From positions 1-24,260 of the forward strand of contig CAJUAW010000027.1 in assembly GCA_910584605.1 (NCBI GenBank): a stretch of DNA of 24,260 nt, read 5' to 3'. Below are positions 1-8,192 of this stretch, piece by piece. The number at the start of each line of letters is the position of its first letter. Position 1 is the first letter of the stretch. Source of the stretch: an uncultured Oscillospiraceae bacterium. GTDB lineage: Bacteria; Bacillota_A; Clostridia; Oscillospirales; Oscillospiraceae. The notes below the pieces were generated by a model. It ran no database searches. It saw nothing but the letters and a program-made list of their open reading frames with translations, and was not told the DNA's origin. Position numbers and translations under genes: made by a program.

Positions 1-1
1 G

Positions 2-829
2 CGGCTGGAGGTGTCGGAGCGCACCATCTACCGGGACATCGACGCCCTGTCCGCCGCCGGAATCCCGGTGTTCACCCAGCAGGGCCAGGGGGGCGGCATC
101 CGCCTGATGGACCAGTTCGTGCTGGACAAGGCGCTGCTGTCCCGGGCGCAGCAGGACGAGATTCTGTTCGCCCTCCAGGCCATCCTGGCCACCGGCGGGA
201 CGGAGGAGCGGGAGACGTTGTCCCAGCTGTCCGCCCTCTTCCGCCGGGAGGGGGACGGCTGGCTGGAAGTGGACTTTACAGACTGGGGCAGCGGCGCGGT
301 GGAGCGGGAAAATTTTGCGCTGGTGAAGGGGGCTATTCTGGAACGTTCCCCCCTGTCCTTCACCTACTACAGCTCCGCTGGGGAGAAGAGCCGCCGAACG
401 GTGGAGCCCGCCCGGCTGGTGTTCAAGTCGGGATGCTGGTATCTGTCCGCCTTTTGCCGTCAGAAGCAGGACTGGCGTATCTTCCGTCTGGTGCGGATGG
501 AGCGCCTTGTGCCGGAGGAGGGGACCTGTCCGCCCCGCCGGCCTCCGGAGCGGCTGGAGGCTTCGCCGCCCGACGGAGACCGGGGGGTGGACCTGCGGCT
601 GCGGTTCGCCCCCTCCGCCGCCTGGCGGGTGCGGGACTACTTCCACCCCCGGGAGATCACCGCCCAGCCGGACGGCTCCCTCCTGGTGAGCTGTACCTTT
701 CCCGAGGACCAGTGGCTGCTGTCCTTTCTGCTGTCCTTCGGCGGTCAGCTGAAGGTGCAGTCGCCGGACTACTGGCGGGACATCCTGAAAGGGGAGCTGA
801 AAAAAGCGCTGAAGGTTTATGAAACCTGA
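2..829 (+). CDS. WYL-domain (YafY-type) transcriptional regulator, 5' end cut by window
   Basis: The reading frame is open from the first bases and the visible protein begins with RLEVSERTIYRDIDAL. This is the recognition half of an HTH_11 winged helix, so the true start lies upstream of the window. The middle part (about residues 100-180 of the visible protein) contains a WYL fold, including the segment LSFTYYSSAG and the run RLVFKSGCWYLSAFC. The remainder matches the WCX extension of the YafY family. Family members bind DNA through the N-terminal HTH and sense a ligand or nucleic acid through WYL. They usually regulate nearby genes, but the target here is unknown. It could control the zinc-ribbon/DUF3788 genes that follow after about 80 bp. 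The class is confident, the role is not. Confidence 0.85.
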   Translation, partial: RLEVSERTIYRDIDALSAAGIPVFTQQGQGGGIRLMDQFVLDKALLSRAQQDEILFALQAILATGGTEERETLSQLSALFRREGDGWLEVDFTDWGSGAVERENFALVKGAILERSPLSFTYYSSAGEKSRRTVEPARLVFKSGCWYLSAFCRQKQDWRIFRLVRMERLVPEEGTCPPRRPPERLEASPPDGDRGVDLRLRFAPSAAWRVRDYFHPREITAQPDGSLLVSCTFPEDQWLLSFLLSFGGQLKVQSPDYWRDILKGELKKALKVYET

Positions 830-910
830 CAGACCCTGTCCGGTTTTGCGGCGTATCCTTATGTCAGAGACAGGGGAACAGACCCCGTCCAACATAAGGA
901 GGTTTTCTCA

Positions 911-1183
911 ATGGAAGAACGTAAATTTTGCCAGTGCTGCGGCATGCCCCTGGACAAGCCCGAGGACCAGGGCACCGAGGCCGGCGGCGCCCTCAGCGGC
1001 GACTACTGCCGCTACTGCTATCAGAACGGAGCCTTTACCGCTCCCGACGCCACCATGAACGACATTATCGCCTTCAACCTGAAGTTCAACGAGGAGAACG
1101 GCCACCCCTTCGGCCCCCAGAAGGAGGCGGAGAAGATGATGCGGGGCTGGTTCCCCACCCTGAAGCGGTGGAGAAAGGAATGA
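911..1183 (+). CDS. small zinc-ribbon protein
   Basis: This 90-aa protein has two CxxC knuckles, Cys7-x-x-Cys10 (within KFCQCCGMPL) and Cys33-x-x-Cys36 (within DYCRYCYQNG). That layout fits the putative zinc-ribbon family common in Firmicutes. The C-terminal half is helical and lacks further cysteines. A strong AAGGAGG site lies 9 bases before the ATG and fixes the start. Function is unknown; members are often annotated as transcriptional-regulator-like without evidence. It ends only 3 bp before the DUF3788 gene, so the two are probably cotranscribed. I see no convincing promoter in the 80 bp after the WYL gene, so it may also be read from upstream. Confidence 0.8.
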   Translation: MEERKFCQCCGMPLDKPEDQGTEAGGALSGDYCRYCYQNGAFTAPDATMNDIIAFNLKFNEENGHPFGPQKEAEKMMRGWFPTLKRWRKE

Positions 1184-1186
1184 ACG

Positions 1187-1600
1187 ATGGCTGATATGAT
1201 TCCCGGCGAAGAAGAAATGGCAGCTCTCGTCGGGCCGTCTCTGTATGCTGTATGGAACAGGCTGTGCACGCGGATTGATGAAATCTATGATATGGATCAT
1301 TTGTGGAACAAGGGCGGTAAAGCGTGGAAATATGAGTATAAATACCGCCGGGGCGGCAAGACGCTGTGCGCGTTGTATGCAAGAGAAAACTGCATCGGGT
1401 TTATGGTCATCTTGGGGAAAGAGGAGCGGTTGAAATTCGAAGCAGATCAAGACAGCTACGCAAAAGAAGTTCAGGAAACATATAGCGAAGCTCAAACGTA
1501 TCATGACGGAAAATGGATCATGTTTGAGCCGGTGAATACTTCTTTATTTGACGATTTCCTTCGGCTGTTGGCAATCAAAAGAAGGCCGAACAGAACGTGA
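1187..1600 (+). CDS. DUF3788 family protein
   Basis: The 137-aa product resembles DUF3788 proteins. Features include an aromatic-rich central part (KAWKYEYKYRRGGKTLCALY), a hydrophobic strand (CIGFMVILGKEE) and the helical tail LFDDFLRLLAIK. The function of the family is not established. AAAGGA sits about 8 bases before the ATG, and the gene starts 3 bp after the zinc-ribbon stop, suggesting coupling. Base composition is clearly more AT-rich than the neighbours (a 60-base sample near 1441 is about 42% G+C against about 60% around it), so the gene may be a later arrival. It is followed directly by a strong hairpin terminator. Confidence 0.7.
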   Translation: MADMIPGEEEMAALVGPSLYAVWNRLCTRIDEIYDMDHLWNKGGKAWKYEYKYRRGGKTLCALYARENCIGFMVILGKEERLKFEADQDSYAKEVQETYSEAQTYHDGKWIMFEPVNTSLFDDFLRLLAIKRRPNRT

Positions 1601-1633
1601 AGCTGCTGCATAGCGGGTATCAGGGTGAAAAGA

Positions 1634-1667
1634 ACATGGACGGCGGATCGCCGTCCATGTTTGTTTA
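1634..1667. terminator. bidirectional hairpin terminator between DUF3788 gene and comM
   Basis: A perfect 12-bp stem (arms 1634-1645 and 1649-1660, loop GAT) is followed on the plus strand by TTGTTT and on the minus strand by TCTTTTC. It lies between the convergent DUF3788 and comM genes and overlaps neither coding sequence, so it can serve both. Confidence 0.85.
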
Positions 1668-3182
1668 TCGTCGTAAATACTCCGGCGGCCGGTACTGCAA
1701 AGCCTCGGCCAGGTGGGTGGGAGAGATGTCCCCGCCGCCGTCCAGGTCAGCGATGGTGCGGGCCACCCGGAGGATGCGGTCGTAGCTCCGGGCGGTGAGG
1801 CCCATGCGGTCGAAGGCCCCCTTCATCAGCCGCTGACAGCCCTCGTCCAGAGCGCAGAAGTGGTCCAGGGCCTCCCGGTCCAGCTGGGCGTTGCAGGGGA
1901 CGCCGGTGTCCCTCTGCCGCCCGGTCTGTAGGGCTCTGGCGCCGTCCACCCGCTCCTTCACCCGGGCGGAGGTCTCCGTCCGCTCCCGCTGGGACAGCTC
2001 GTCAAACTCCAGGGGGGACACCTCTACAAACAGATCCAGCCGGTCCAGCAGGGGTCCGGACAGCCGGGACAGGTACTTTTTCACCTCCGCCTGGGAGCAG
2101 CGGCACCGGCCGGAGGGGTGGCCGTACCAGCCGCACTTGCAGGGATTCATGGCACACACCAGCATGAACCGGGCGGGGTAGGTGACGGTGCCCGCCGCCC
2201 GGGAGATCTGCACCTGGCCGTCCTCCAGAGGCTGGCGAAGGACCTCCAGCACCTCCTTGGGGAACTCGGGCAGCTCGTCCAGGAAGAGCACTCCGTTGTG
2301 GGCCAGGGAAATTTCCCCTGGCCGGGGGTTGGAGCCTCCTCCGGCCATGCCGGTGGCGGACACGGTGTGGTGGGGGGAGCGGAAGGGGCGCAGGGTAATC
2401 AGTGGCTGCCTGGCGCTGGTCTGGCCCATGATGGAGTGGATTTCGGTGCATTCCAGCGCCTCCTGACGGGTCATGTTGGGGAGGATGCCGGGCAGACGGC
2501 GGGCCAGCATGGACTTGCCTGTCCCCGGCGGGCCGGACATGAGAACGCTGTGTCCCCCGGCGGCGGCAATCTCCAGCGCCCGCTTCACCTGCTCCTGGCC
2601 CTTCACCTCGGACAGATCAGGGCAGTGGAAGGCGGCGGGGTTGGGCGCCCAGGGCGGGGCGGGGGAGATGGGTTCATCCCCCATCAGGTGGCGCTCCAGC
2701 TGGGCCACATCCCGGACGGGGTAGATGGTGGGTCCCTCTGCCAGAGTGGCCTCGGCGGCGTTTTCCTCGGGGACGTACAGGGCTTCAATCCCCTCCCGCT
2801 TGGCGGCCAGGGCCATGGACAGCATCCCCGCGCAGGGCCGCAGCTGGCCGGACAGAGACAGCTCCCCCAGAAAGGCGCAGTTCTCCTTGGGCAGGCGCAG
2901 CTGCTTTCCGGCGGCCAGAATGCCAACCAGCATGGGCAGATCGTACAGGGTGCCGATCTTTTTCAGATGGGCGGGGGCCAGATTGACGGTGATCCGGCTG
3001 ACCGGGAAGGTGAAGCCGCAGTTTTTGATGGCGGCCCGTACCCGCTCCCGGGCCTCGTTGACGGCGGCGTCGGGCAGGCCCACCACGGTAAAGGCGGGCA
3101 GGCCGCTGGACAGGTCGCACTCGGCGGTCACCAGGTAGCCGGTGACCCCTTGAAGCCCCAGAGATTGGATGGATCGTACCAT
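1665..3182 (-). CDS. comM: YifB/ComM-family magnesium-chelatase-like AAA+ ATPase
   Basis: The protein is 505 aa, the normal length for YifB/ComM, when started at the ATG at 3182 (MVRSIQSLGL). A longer open frame upstream lacks family similarity and is not used. In order it has an N-terminal ChlI/Lon-S5-like domain (about 1-170), an AAA+ core with Walker A GPPGTGKS at 217-224 and Walker B VLFLDELPEF at 298-307, a cysteine-rich insert CKCGWYGHPSGRCRC at 348-362, the arginine-finger region GPLLDRLDL at 376-384, and a C-terminal Mg-chelatase-like helical domain. In naturally competent Gram-negative bacteria ComM is a hexameric branch-migration helicase that helps integrate incoming DNA. The role in Firmicutes is not established. 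It is monocistronic with its own candidate promoter. Confidence 0.93.
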   Translation of the reverse strand: MVRSIQSLGLQGVTGYLVTAECDLSSGLPAFTVVGLPDAAVNEARERVRAAIKNCGFTFPVSRITVNLAPAHLKKIGTLYDLPMLVGILAAGKQLRLPKENCAFLGELSLSGQLRPCAGMLSMALAAKREGIEALYVPEENAAEATLAEGPTIYPVRDVAQLERHLMGDEPISPAPPWAPNPAAFHCPDLSEVKGQEQVKRALEIAAAGGHSVLMSGPPGTGKSMLARRLPGILPNMTRQEALECTEIHSIMGQTSARQPLITLRPFRSPHHTVSATGMAGGGSNPRPGEISLAHNGVLFLDELPEFPKEVLEVLRQPLEDGQVQISRAAGTVTYPARFMLVCAMNPCKCGWYGHPSGRCRCSQAEVKKYLSRLSGPLLDRLDLFVEVSPLEFDELSQRERTETSARVKERVDGARALQTGRQRDTGVPCNAQLDREALDHFCALDEGCQRLMKGAFDRMGLTARSYDRILRVARTIADLDGGGDISPTHLAEALQYRPPEYLRR

Positions 3183-3221
3183 AGTCTTACCGCTCCGTTC
3201 GGTGAAATTTCGTTCAAACCT

Positions 3222-3250
3222 ATTGTAACGGTATTTGGTGGAAATTGCAA
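3222..3250 (-). promoter_or_regulatory. candidate sigma-A promoter of comM
   Basis: On the minus strand there is a -35-like TTGCAA (3245-3250), a 17-bp spacer and a -10 TACAAT (3222-3227). The predicted start is about 33 bases before the comM ATG. This is a sequence match only. Confidence 0.55.
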
Positions 3251-3332
3251 CATAGGAAATGGGATGAAAAAAGAGCAGATAAATAGGATGGCACTCAAGG
3301 GGAATCTTGTGAGAAATGCCGGAATTCTTAGC

Positions 3333-3361
3333 TTGCATGATGTTTTGCAGTATGGTAATAT
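3333..3361 (+). promoter_or_regulatory. candidate promoter of the lipoprotein gene
   Basis: TTGCAT (3333-3338), a 17-bp spacer and TAATAT (3356-3361), preceded by TG at the extended -10 position. The predicted start falls at about 3368, exactly where the tandem hairpins of the leader begin. Confidence 0.5.
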
Positions 3362-3367
3362 AGTGAA

Positions 3368-3408
3368 ACAGAAGGGTACCCTTCTGTCCTGCAACGAAGT
3401 TGCAGGAC
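3368..3408 (+). repeat. 20-bp perfect palindrome followed by a 10-bp hairpin in the lipoprotein leader
   Basis: Positions 3368-3387 form a perfect 20-bp palindrome (arm ACAGAAGGGT). Overlapping its last two bases, arms 3386-3395 and 3399-3408 form a perfect 10-bp stem with a GAA loop. Just beyond, CCTTC at 3415-3419 could pair back to GAAGG at 3371-3375, giving an alternative fold. No U-run follows either hairpin, so this is not a simple terminator. It could be an operator at the start site, an RNA leader element or a stabilising 5' structure. Confidence 0.7.
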
Positions 3409-3448
3409 AAGGTGCCTTCAGAATGAATATGAAGAAGGAGCGATTTGA

Positions 3449-4135
3449 ATGAAACAAACCCATAGAATCCCCGCGCTGCTGCTGGCGATGGTCATGCTTT
3501 TCTCCCTGACTTTGACCGGCTGCAAAAAGGAGGCTCCCATTGCTGCTGACCAGGTAGCGGTAGCCCTCTATGAAATGATTTTGAAAGACGACGCCTCTAA
3601 GACGGTAGAGCTGTTCGGCTACGCCGATGAGGACGCGGCCCGCACTGCCATGGGGCTGAACGGCAGCGTCTATGAGGAGCTGTCTGACGAGCTGGTGGCC
3701 AACTTCTCCAGCATGGGCTATACCGTCAGCGCCGAGGAGATGCAGGAGTTTGTCGACGCGTTTATGTCCATGTTCAGCAGCGTGGAGCTCACCGCCAAGG
3801 TGAAGGAGTCTGACGAGAAGGCGGGTACCGCTGTGGTGACCTGCACCGTCAACACCTTCGATCCCGAGGCCCTGACCCAGGCTATGACGGAGGCCATGAG
3901 CACCTTGGACCCCGAGCTGTTCACCAGCGGCGATATGGAGGATGCGTTCGGCTCCCTTCTGTCCGCTGTTGCCGGCGCCATCGCCGGCATTGAGCCCACC
4001 GACAAGACCGCTGATTTCGACGTGGACTTTGAGCTGACCAGCATGGAGGTCGAGGGCAAGGTCAAGGAGATCTGGATTCCCACCGACGCCGCCAAGTTTG
4101 GTGAGCTGATCTCCACCACCGCTATGGGCGGCTGA
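3449..4135 (+). CDS. predicted secreted lipoprotein of unknown function
   Basis: The 228-aa product starts with a basic tip, a hydrophobic stretch (residues 8-21) and the lipobox LTGC with the acceptor cysteine at position 25. It should therefore be exported, lipidated and held on the outer face of the membrane. The mature part is very acidic and threonine/alanine-rich, with helical segments and a beta-rich end. It resembles the loose family of small clostridial lipoproteins with DUF5105-like character, but I cannot assign it firmly. No catalytic motif is visible. GAAGGAG lies about 8 bases before the ATG. It is a single-gene unit closed by a strong terminator, with its own structured leader. 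Confidence 0.8.
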   Translation: MKQTHRIPALLLAMVMLFSLTLTGCKKEAPIAADQVAVALYEMILKDDASKTVELFGYADEDAARTAMGLNGSVYEELSDELVANFSSMGYTVSAEEMQEFVDAFMSMFSSVELTAKVKESDEKAGTAVVTCTVNTFDPEALTQAMTEAMSTLDPELFTSGDMEDAFGSLLSAVAGAIAGIEPTDKTADFDVDFELTSMEVEGKVKEIWIPTDAAKFGELISTTAMGG

Positions 4136-4160
4136 TCCCCGGCATAACCCTTTACTTAAT

Positions 4161-4197
4161 ACCCGCCCCGCCAGGACCGCTGGCGGGGCGGGTTTTT
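4161..4197 (+). terminator. intrinsic terminator after the lipoprotein gene
   Basis: A perfect 14-bp GC-rich stem (4161-4174 with 4180-4193, loop GACCG) is followed directly by TTTTT. It is placed 25 bp after the lipoprotein stop. Confidence 0.95.
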
Positions 4198-4246
4198 GCC
4201 TGCCGGGAAAATGTGAAAATTTGCGGGGGAAATTTTCACTGGCAAG

Positions 4247-4275
4247 TTTACAAACGCAGGAAAAAGTGATACACT
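4247..4275 (+). promoter_or_regulatory. candidate promoter of the pyruvate:ferredoxin oxidoreductase gene
   Basis: TTTACA (4247-4252), a 17-bp spacer and TACACT (4270-4275) with an extended -10 TG two bases before it. Transcription from here would give a leader of about 180 nt. Confidence 0.55.
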
Positions 4276-4281
4276 ATACCG

Positions 4282-4463
4282 TGTATGGAATCCCGAGCTC
4301 AGCCCCAGTCTGCCAGGGGGGCGCGGGTCTGTCCCGATATAACTGTTTGCCTATCAAGATTATAACTGTTTTGGCAATTGGTTCGATGGGGACAGGCCTG
4401 TAAAATAGAGCAGAGAAGCACCATCGCAACCTCAGAAAATTAGGAAGAAAGTAGGGAACCTCT
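4282..4463 (+). promoter_or_regulatory. long, potentially folded 5' leader of the nifJ-type gene
   Basis: The leader holds an 11-bp direct repeat, TATAACTGTTT, at 4338-4348 and 4361-4371 (23-bp period). It also has an outer pairing CTGTCCC 4329-4335 with GGGACAG 4389-4395 and an inner pairing TTGCC 4347-4351 with GGCAA 4373-4377. A 10-bp palindrome ACAGGCCTGT covers 4392-4401. I recognise no known riboswitch class and see no U-run typical of an attenuator. The repeats could equally be sites for a redox or metabolic regulator. Confidence 0.35.
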
Positions 4464-7400
4464 ATGGCAAGAAAATTCAAAACCATGGACGGCAACAACG
4501 CTGCGGCCTATGTCAGCTACGCATTTACCGAGGTAGCCGGCATTTACCCCATCACGCCGTCCAGCCCCATGGCCGACTATGTGGACCAGTGGGCCGCCCA
4601 GGGCCAGAAGAACATCTTTGGCAACACCGTGAAGGTCATCGAGATGCAGTCTGAGGCCGGCGCCGCCGGTACCGTCCACGGCTCTCTGAACGCGGGCGCC
4701 CTGACCACCACCTACACCGCCTCCCAGGGCCTGCTGCTGATGATCCCCAACATGTACAAAATCGCCGGCGAGCTGCTGCCCGGCGTGTTCCATGTGTCCG
4801 CCCGTACCGTGGCCGCCCAGTCGCTGAACATCTTTGGCGACCACTCCGATGTGATGGCCTGCCGCCAGACCGGCTTTGCCATGCTGGCCGAGGGCAACGT
4901 GCAGGAGACCATGGACCTGGCTCCGGTGGCCCACCTGGCCGCGATCAAGGGCCGCGTTCCCTTCATCAACTTCTTCGACGGCTTCCGCACCTCCCACGAG
5001 ATCCAGAAGGTGGCCATTTGGGACTACAAGGATCTGGCCGAGATGGTGGACATGGACGCCGTGGCCGAATTCCGCGCCCGGGCTCTGAACCCCGAGCATC
5101 CCACCATGCGCGGCTCCCACGAGAACGGTGACATCTTCTTCCAGCACCGTGAGGCTTCCAACAAGTATTACGAGGCCCTCCCCGAGATCGTCGAGGAGTA
5201 TATGGGCAAGATCAACGCCAAGCTGGGCACCGACTATCAGCTGTTCAACTACTATGGCGCGCCCGACGCTGACCGCGTCATCATCTGCATGGGCTCCTTC
5301 TGCGACGTGGCCGAGGAGGTCATCGACTATATGAACGCCCATGGCGAAAAGGTGGGCATGGTGAAGGTCCGCCTGTACCGCCCCTTCCGGGCCGACAAGC
5401 TCATCGCCGCCATCCCCGCCACCTGCAAGAAGATCGCCGTGCTGGACCGCACCAAGGAGCCCGGCTCCCTGGGCGAGCCCCTGTATCAGGACGTGATCAC
5501 CGCTCTGGCTGAGAATGGCATCTGCGACAAGACCGTCATCGCCGGCCGCTACGGCCTGGGTTCCAAGGACACCCCGCCCCGCAGCGTCTTCGCCGTGTAC
5601 GAGGAGCTGGCCAAGGACGCCCCCAAGAAGAAGTTCACCATCGGCATCGTGGACGACGTCACCGGTCTCTCCCTGGAGGAGAAGCCCTCTCCCAACACCG
5701 CTGCCGAGGGCACCATTGAGGTCAAGTTCTGGGGCCTGGGCGGCGACGGCACCGTGGGCGCCAACAAGAACTCCATCAAGATTATCGGTGACCACACCGA
5801 CAAGTACGTGCAGGCTTACTTCCAGTACGACTCCAAGAAGACCGGCGGCGTGACCGTCAGCCATCTGCGCTTCGGTGACAAGCCCATCCGCGCCCCCTAC
5901 TATATCAACAAGGCCGACTTTGTGGCCTGCCACGTGCCCGCCTATATCATCAAGGGCTTCCCCATGGTCCGGGATGTGAAGCCCGGCGGTACCTTCCTCA
6001 TCAACTGCCAGTGGTCTGACGAGGAGGTCGACAAGCACATGCCCGCCGTGGCCAAGCGGTATATTGCCGAGAACAACATCCAGGTCTACACCATCAACGC
6101 CATCGACCTGGCCCAGGAGATCGGCATGGGCAAGCGCACCAACACCATCCTCCAGTCTGCCTTCTTCGCCCTGGCCAAGGTCATGCCCGGCGACGAGGCC
6201 ATCGGCTATATGAAGGATGCCGCCACCCACTCCTACCTGAAGAAGGGCCAGGACATCGTGGACATGAACCACAAGGCCATTGATGCCGGCGCCACCGCCT
6301 TCAAGAAGTTTGAGGTTCCCGCTTCCTGGAAGGATGCCCAGGACGCCCCCAAGGAGAACAAGCACACCGGTCCCGCCAAGCTGGTGGATCTGGTCAGCAA
6401 CGTCCTCGATCCCGTGGACCGCATGGACGGCGACTCTCTGCCCGTCTCCGCCTTCTCCCCCTATGCCGACGGCACCTTCGAGCTGGGCGCCGCCGCCTAC
6501 GAGAAGCGGGGCGTGGCCGTGGCCGTGCCCGCCTGGGACTCCTCCAAGTGTATCCAGTGTAACCAGTGCTCCTATGTCTGCCCCCACGCCACCATCCGTC
6601 CCTTCGCCCTCACCGAGGAGGAGGCCAAGAACGCCCCCGAGGCCGCCAAGATCGTGGACGTCAAGGCTGGCAAGGGCAAGGGCCAGTACAAGTTCACCAT
6701 CGCCGTCAGCCCCCTGGACTGCATGGGCTGCTCCGTGTGCGTGAAGACCTGCCCGGTGGACGCTCTGGCCATGGTACCCCAGGAGCAGGAGGCCGCCCAG
6801 CAGGACGTGTTCAACTATATGGTGGCCAACGTCAGCATCAAGGAGGATATGGCCGACCTGTCCGTCAAGGGTTCCCAGTTCAAGAAGCCTCTGCTGGAGT
6901 TCTCCGGCTCCTGCGCCGGCTGTGCCGAGACCGCCTATGCCCGCCTGATCACCCAGCTCTTCGGCGACCGGATGTATATCTCCAACGCCACCGGCTGTTC
7001 CTCCATCTGGGGCGGCCCCGCCGCCACCTCCCCCTACGCCACCACGGCTGAGGGCAAGGGTCCCGCCTGGGCCAACTCCCTGTTTGAGGACAACGCCGAG
7101 CACGGCCTGGGCATGTATCTGGGCCAGAAGGCCATCCGCACCCGCCTGGCCGAGAAGACCAAGGCCCTGATTGCGGTGGAGCACACCTATGGCCCGCTGA
7201 AGGAGGCCGCTCAGAAGTGGCTGGACACCATGGAGGACGGCAAGGCCAACGAGGCCGCTACCAAGGAGTATGTCAAGCTACTGGAAGAGAGCATCATGAC
7301 CGTGGACGACATCGTCGCTTTTACCTCCAGCCCCAAGGCCGCCGAGGTCTTTGGCGACCAGCTGCCTCAGTTCCAGGCCCACGCCAAGGAGCTGAAAGCC

Positions 7401-8138
7401 TCCGGCGCCAAGTACTGCGACTGCGACGCCTGCAAGCTGGTCAAGGAGATTCTGGACGAGAAGGACTACCTGGCCAAGAAGTCCGTGTGGATCTTCGGCG
7501 GCGACGGCTGGGCCTACGACATCGGCTACGGCGGCGTGGACCATGTCCTGGCCTCCGGCGAGGACGTGAACATTTTCGTCTTCGACACCGAGGTGTACTC
7601 CAACACCGGCGGTCAGGCCTCCAAGGCCTCCAACATCGGCCAGGTGGCTCAGTTTGCCGCCGCCGGTAAGGTGATGCCCAAGAAGTCCCTCACCGAGATC
7701 GCCATGACCTACGGCTATGTCTATGTGGCTCAGATCTCCATGGGCGCCAACCCCAACCAGACCCTGAAGGCCATCGCTGAGGCCGAGGCTTATCACGGCC
7801 CCTCCCTGATTGTTGCCTACTCCCCCTGCGAGATGCACTCCATCAAGGGCGGTATGGCCAATTGCCAGGTCGAGATGAAGAAGGCCGTGGAGTGCGGCTA
7901 CTGGAATCTGTTCCGGTTTAACCCCGACCTGAAGAAGGAGGGCAAGAACCCCTTCACCCTGGACAGCAAGGCCCCCGCCGGCGGCTACCAGGAGTTCCTC
8001 CTCAACGAGGCCCGCTACTCCGCCCTGACCCGGTCCTTCCCCGACCGCGCCAAGGAGCTGTTCGCCCTCAACGAGGAGACCGCCAAGAAGCGGTTCGACA
8101 AGCTGACCCGTCTCCAGGCCATGTTTGGCGAGGAGTAA
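4464..8138 (+). CDS. nifJ: pyruvate:ferredoxin (flavodoxin) oxidoreductase
   Basis: The 1224-aa single-chain enzyme converts pyruvate, CoA and oxidised ferredoxin to acetyl-CoA, CO2 and reduced ferredoxin, the central step of anaerobic energy metabolism. The N-terminus carries the TPP pyrimidine-binding domain (YPITPSSPMAD). The ferredoxin domain follows with two 4Fe-4S motifs, Cys696/699/702/706 (CIQCNQCSYVCP) and Cys753/756/759/763 (CMGCSVCVKTCP). The last domain has Cys817 and Cys820 (GSCAGCAET) of the proximal cluster and the TPP motif GGDGWAYDIGYGG from about residue 1012, with EVYSNTGGQ downstream. It is somewhat longer than the usual 1170-1190 aa. Part of the excess appears to be an acidic insert just before the TPP motif that holds CDCDACK. 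It is cytosolic and monocistronic with a strong terminator. RBS-like AGGAAG and TAGGGAA precede the ATG. Confidence 0.97.
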   Translation: MARKFKTMDGNNAAAYVSYAFTEVAGIYPITPSSPMADYVDQWAAQGQKNIFGNTVKVIEMQSEAGAAGTVHGSLNAGALTTTYTASQGLLLMIPNMYKIAGELLPGVFHVSARTVAAQSLNIFGDHSDVMACRQTGFAMLAEGNVQETMDLAPVAHLAAIKGRVPFINFFDGFRTSHEIQKVAIWDYKDLAEMVDMDAVAEFRARALNPEHPTMRGSHENGDIFFQHREASNKYYEALPEIVEEYMGKINAKLGTDYQLFNYYGAPDADRVIICMGSFCDVAEEVIDYMNAHGEKVGMVKVRLYRPFRADKLIAAIPATCKKIAVLDRTKEPGSLGEPLYQDVITALAENGICDKTVIAGRYGLGSKDTPPRSVFAVYEELAKDAPKKKFTIGIVDDVTGLSLEEKPSPNTAAEGTIEVKFWGLGGDGTVGANKNSIKIIGDHTDKYVQAYFQYDSKKTGGVTVSHLRFGDKPIRAPYYINKADFVACHVPAYIIKGFPMVRDVKPGGTFLINCQWSDEEVDKHMPAVAKRYIAENNIQVYTINAIDLAQEIGMGKRTNTILQSAFFALAKVMPGDEAIGYMKDAATHSYLKKGQDIVDMNHKAIDAGATAFKKFEVPASWKDAQDAPKENKHTGPAKLVDLVSNVLDPVDRMDGDSLPVSAFSPYADGTFELGAAAYEKRGVAVAVPAWDSSKCIQCNQCSYVCPHATIRPFALTEEEAKNAPEAAKIVDVKAGKGKGQYKFTIAVSPLDCMGCSVCVKTCPVDALAMVPQEQEAAQQDVFNYMVANVSIKEDMADLSVKGSQFKKPLLEFSGSCAGCAETAYARLITQLFGDRMYISNATGCSSIWGGPAATSPYATTAEGKGPAWANSLFEDNAEHGLGMYLGQKAIRTRLAEKTKALIAVEHTYGPLKEAAQKWLDTMEDGKANEAATKEYVKLLEESIMTVDDIVAFTSSPKAAEVFGDQLPQFQAHAKELKASGAKYCDCDACKLVKEILDEKDYLAKKSVWIFGGDGWAYDIGYGGVDHVLASGEDVNIFVFDTEVYSNTGGQASKASNIGQVAQFAAAGKVMPKKSLTEIAMTYGYVYVAQISMGANPNQTLKAIAEAEAYHGPSLIVAYSPCEMHSIKGGMANCQVEMKKAVECGYWNLFRFNPDLKKEGKNPFTLDSKAPAGGYQEFLLNEARYSALTRSFPDRAKELFALNEETAKKRFDKLTRLQAMFGEE

Positions 8139-8150
8139 TCCTCAGAATAC

Positions 8151-8190
8151 AAAACCGCCCCGCTGCTTCACGGCAGCGGGGCGGTTTTTT
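8151..8190. terminator. bidirectional terminator between nifJ and the 67-aa gene
   Basis: A 16-bp stem (8151-8166 with 8173-8188, loop TTCACG) is bounded by A4 on the left and T6 on the right. It ends nifJ on the plus strand and lies directly behind the stop of the convergent 67-aa gene. Confidence 0.93.
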
Positions 8191-8192
8191 GC

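Noticed and set aside
2118..3452. 444-codon plus-strand open frame over comM
   Set aside because: Antisense of a complete ComM with all motifs; low-complexity composition.
4440..7184. 914-codon open frame on the minus strand opposite nifJ
   Set aside because: Glycine/valine/leucine/histidine-rich low-complexity translation typical of the antisense of a GC-rich gene; the plus-strand frame is a fully recognised enzyme.
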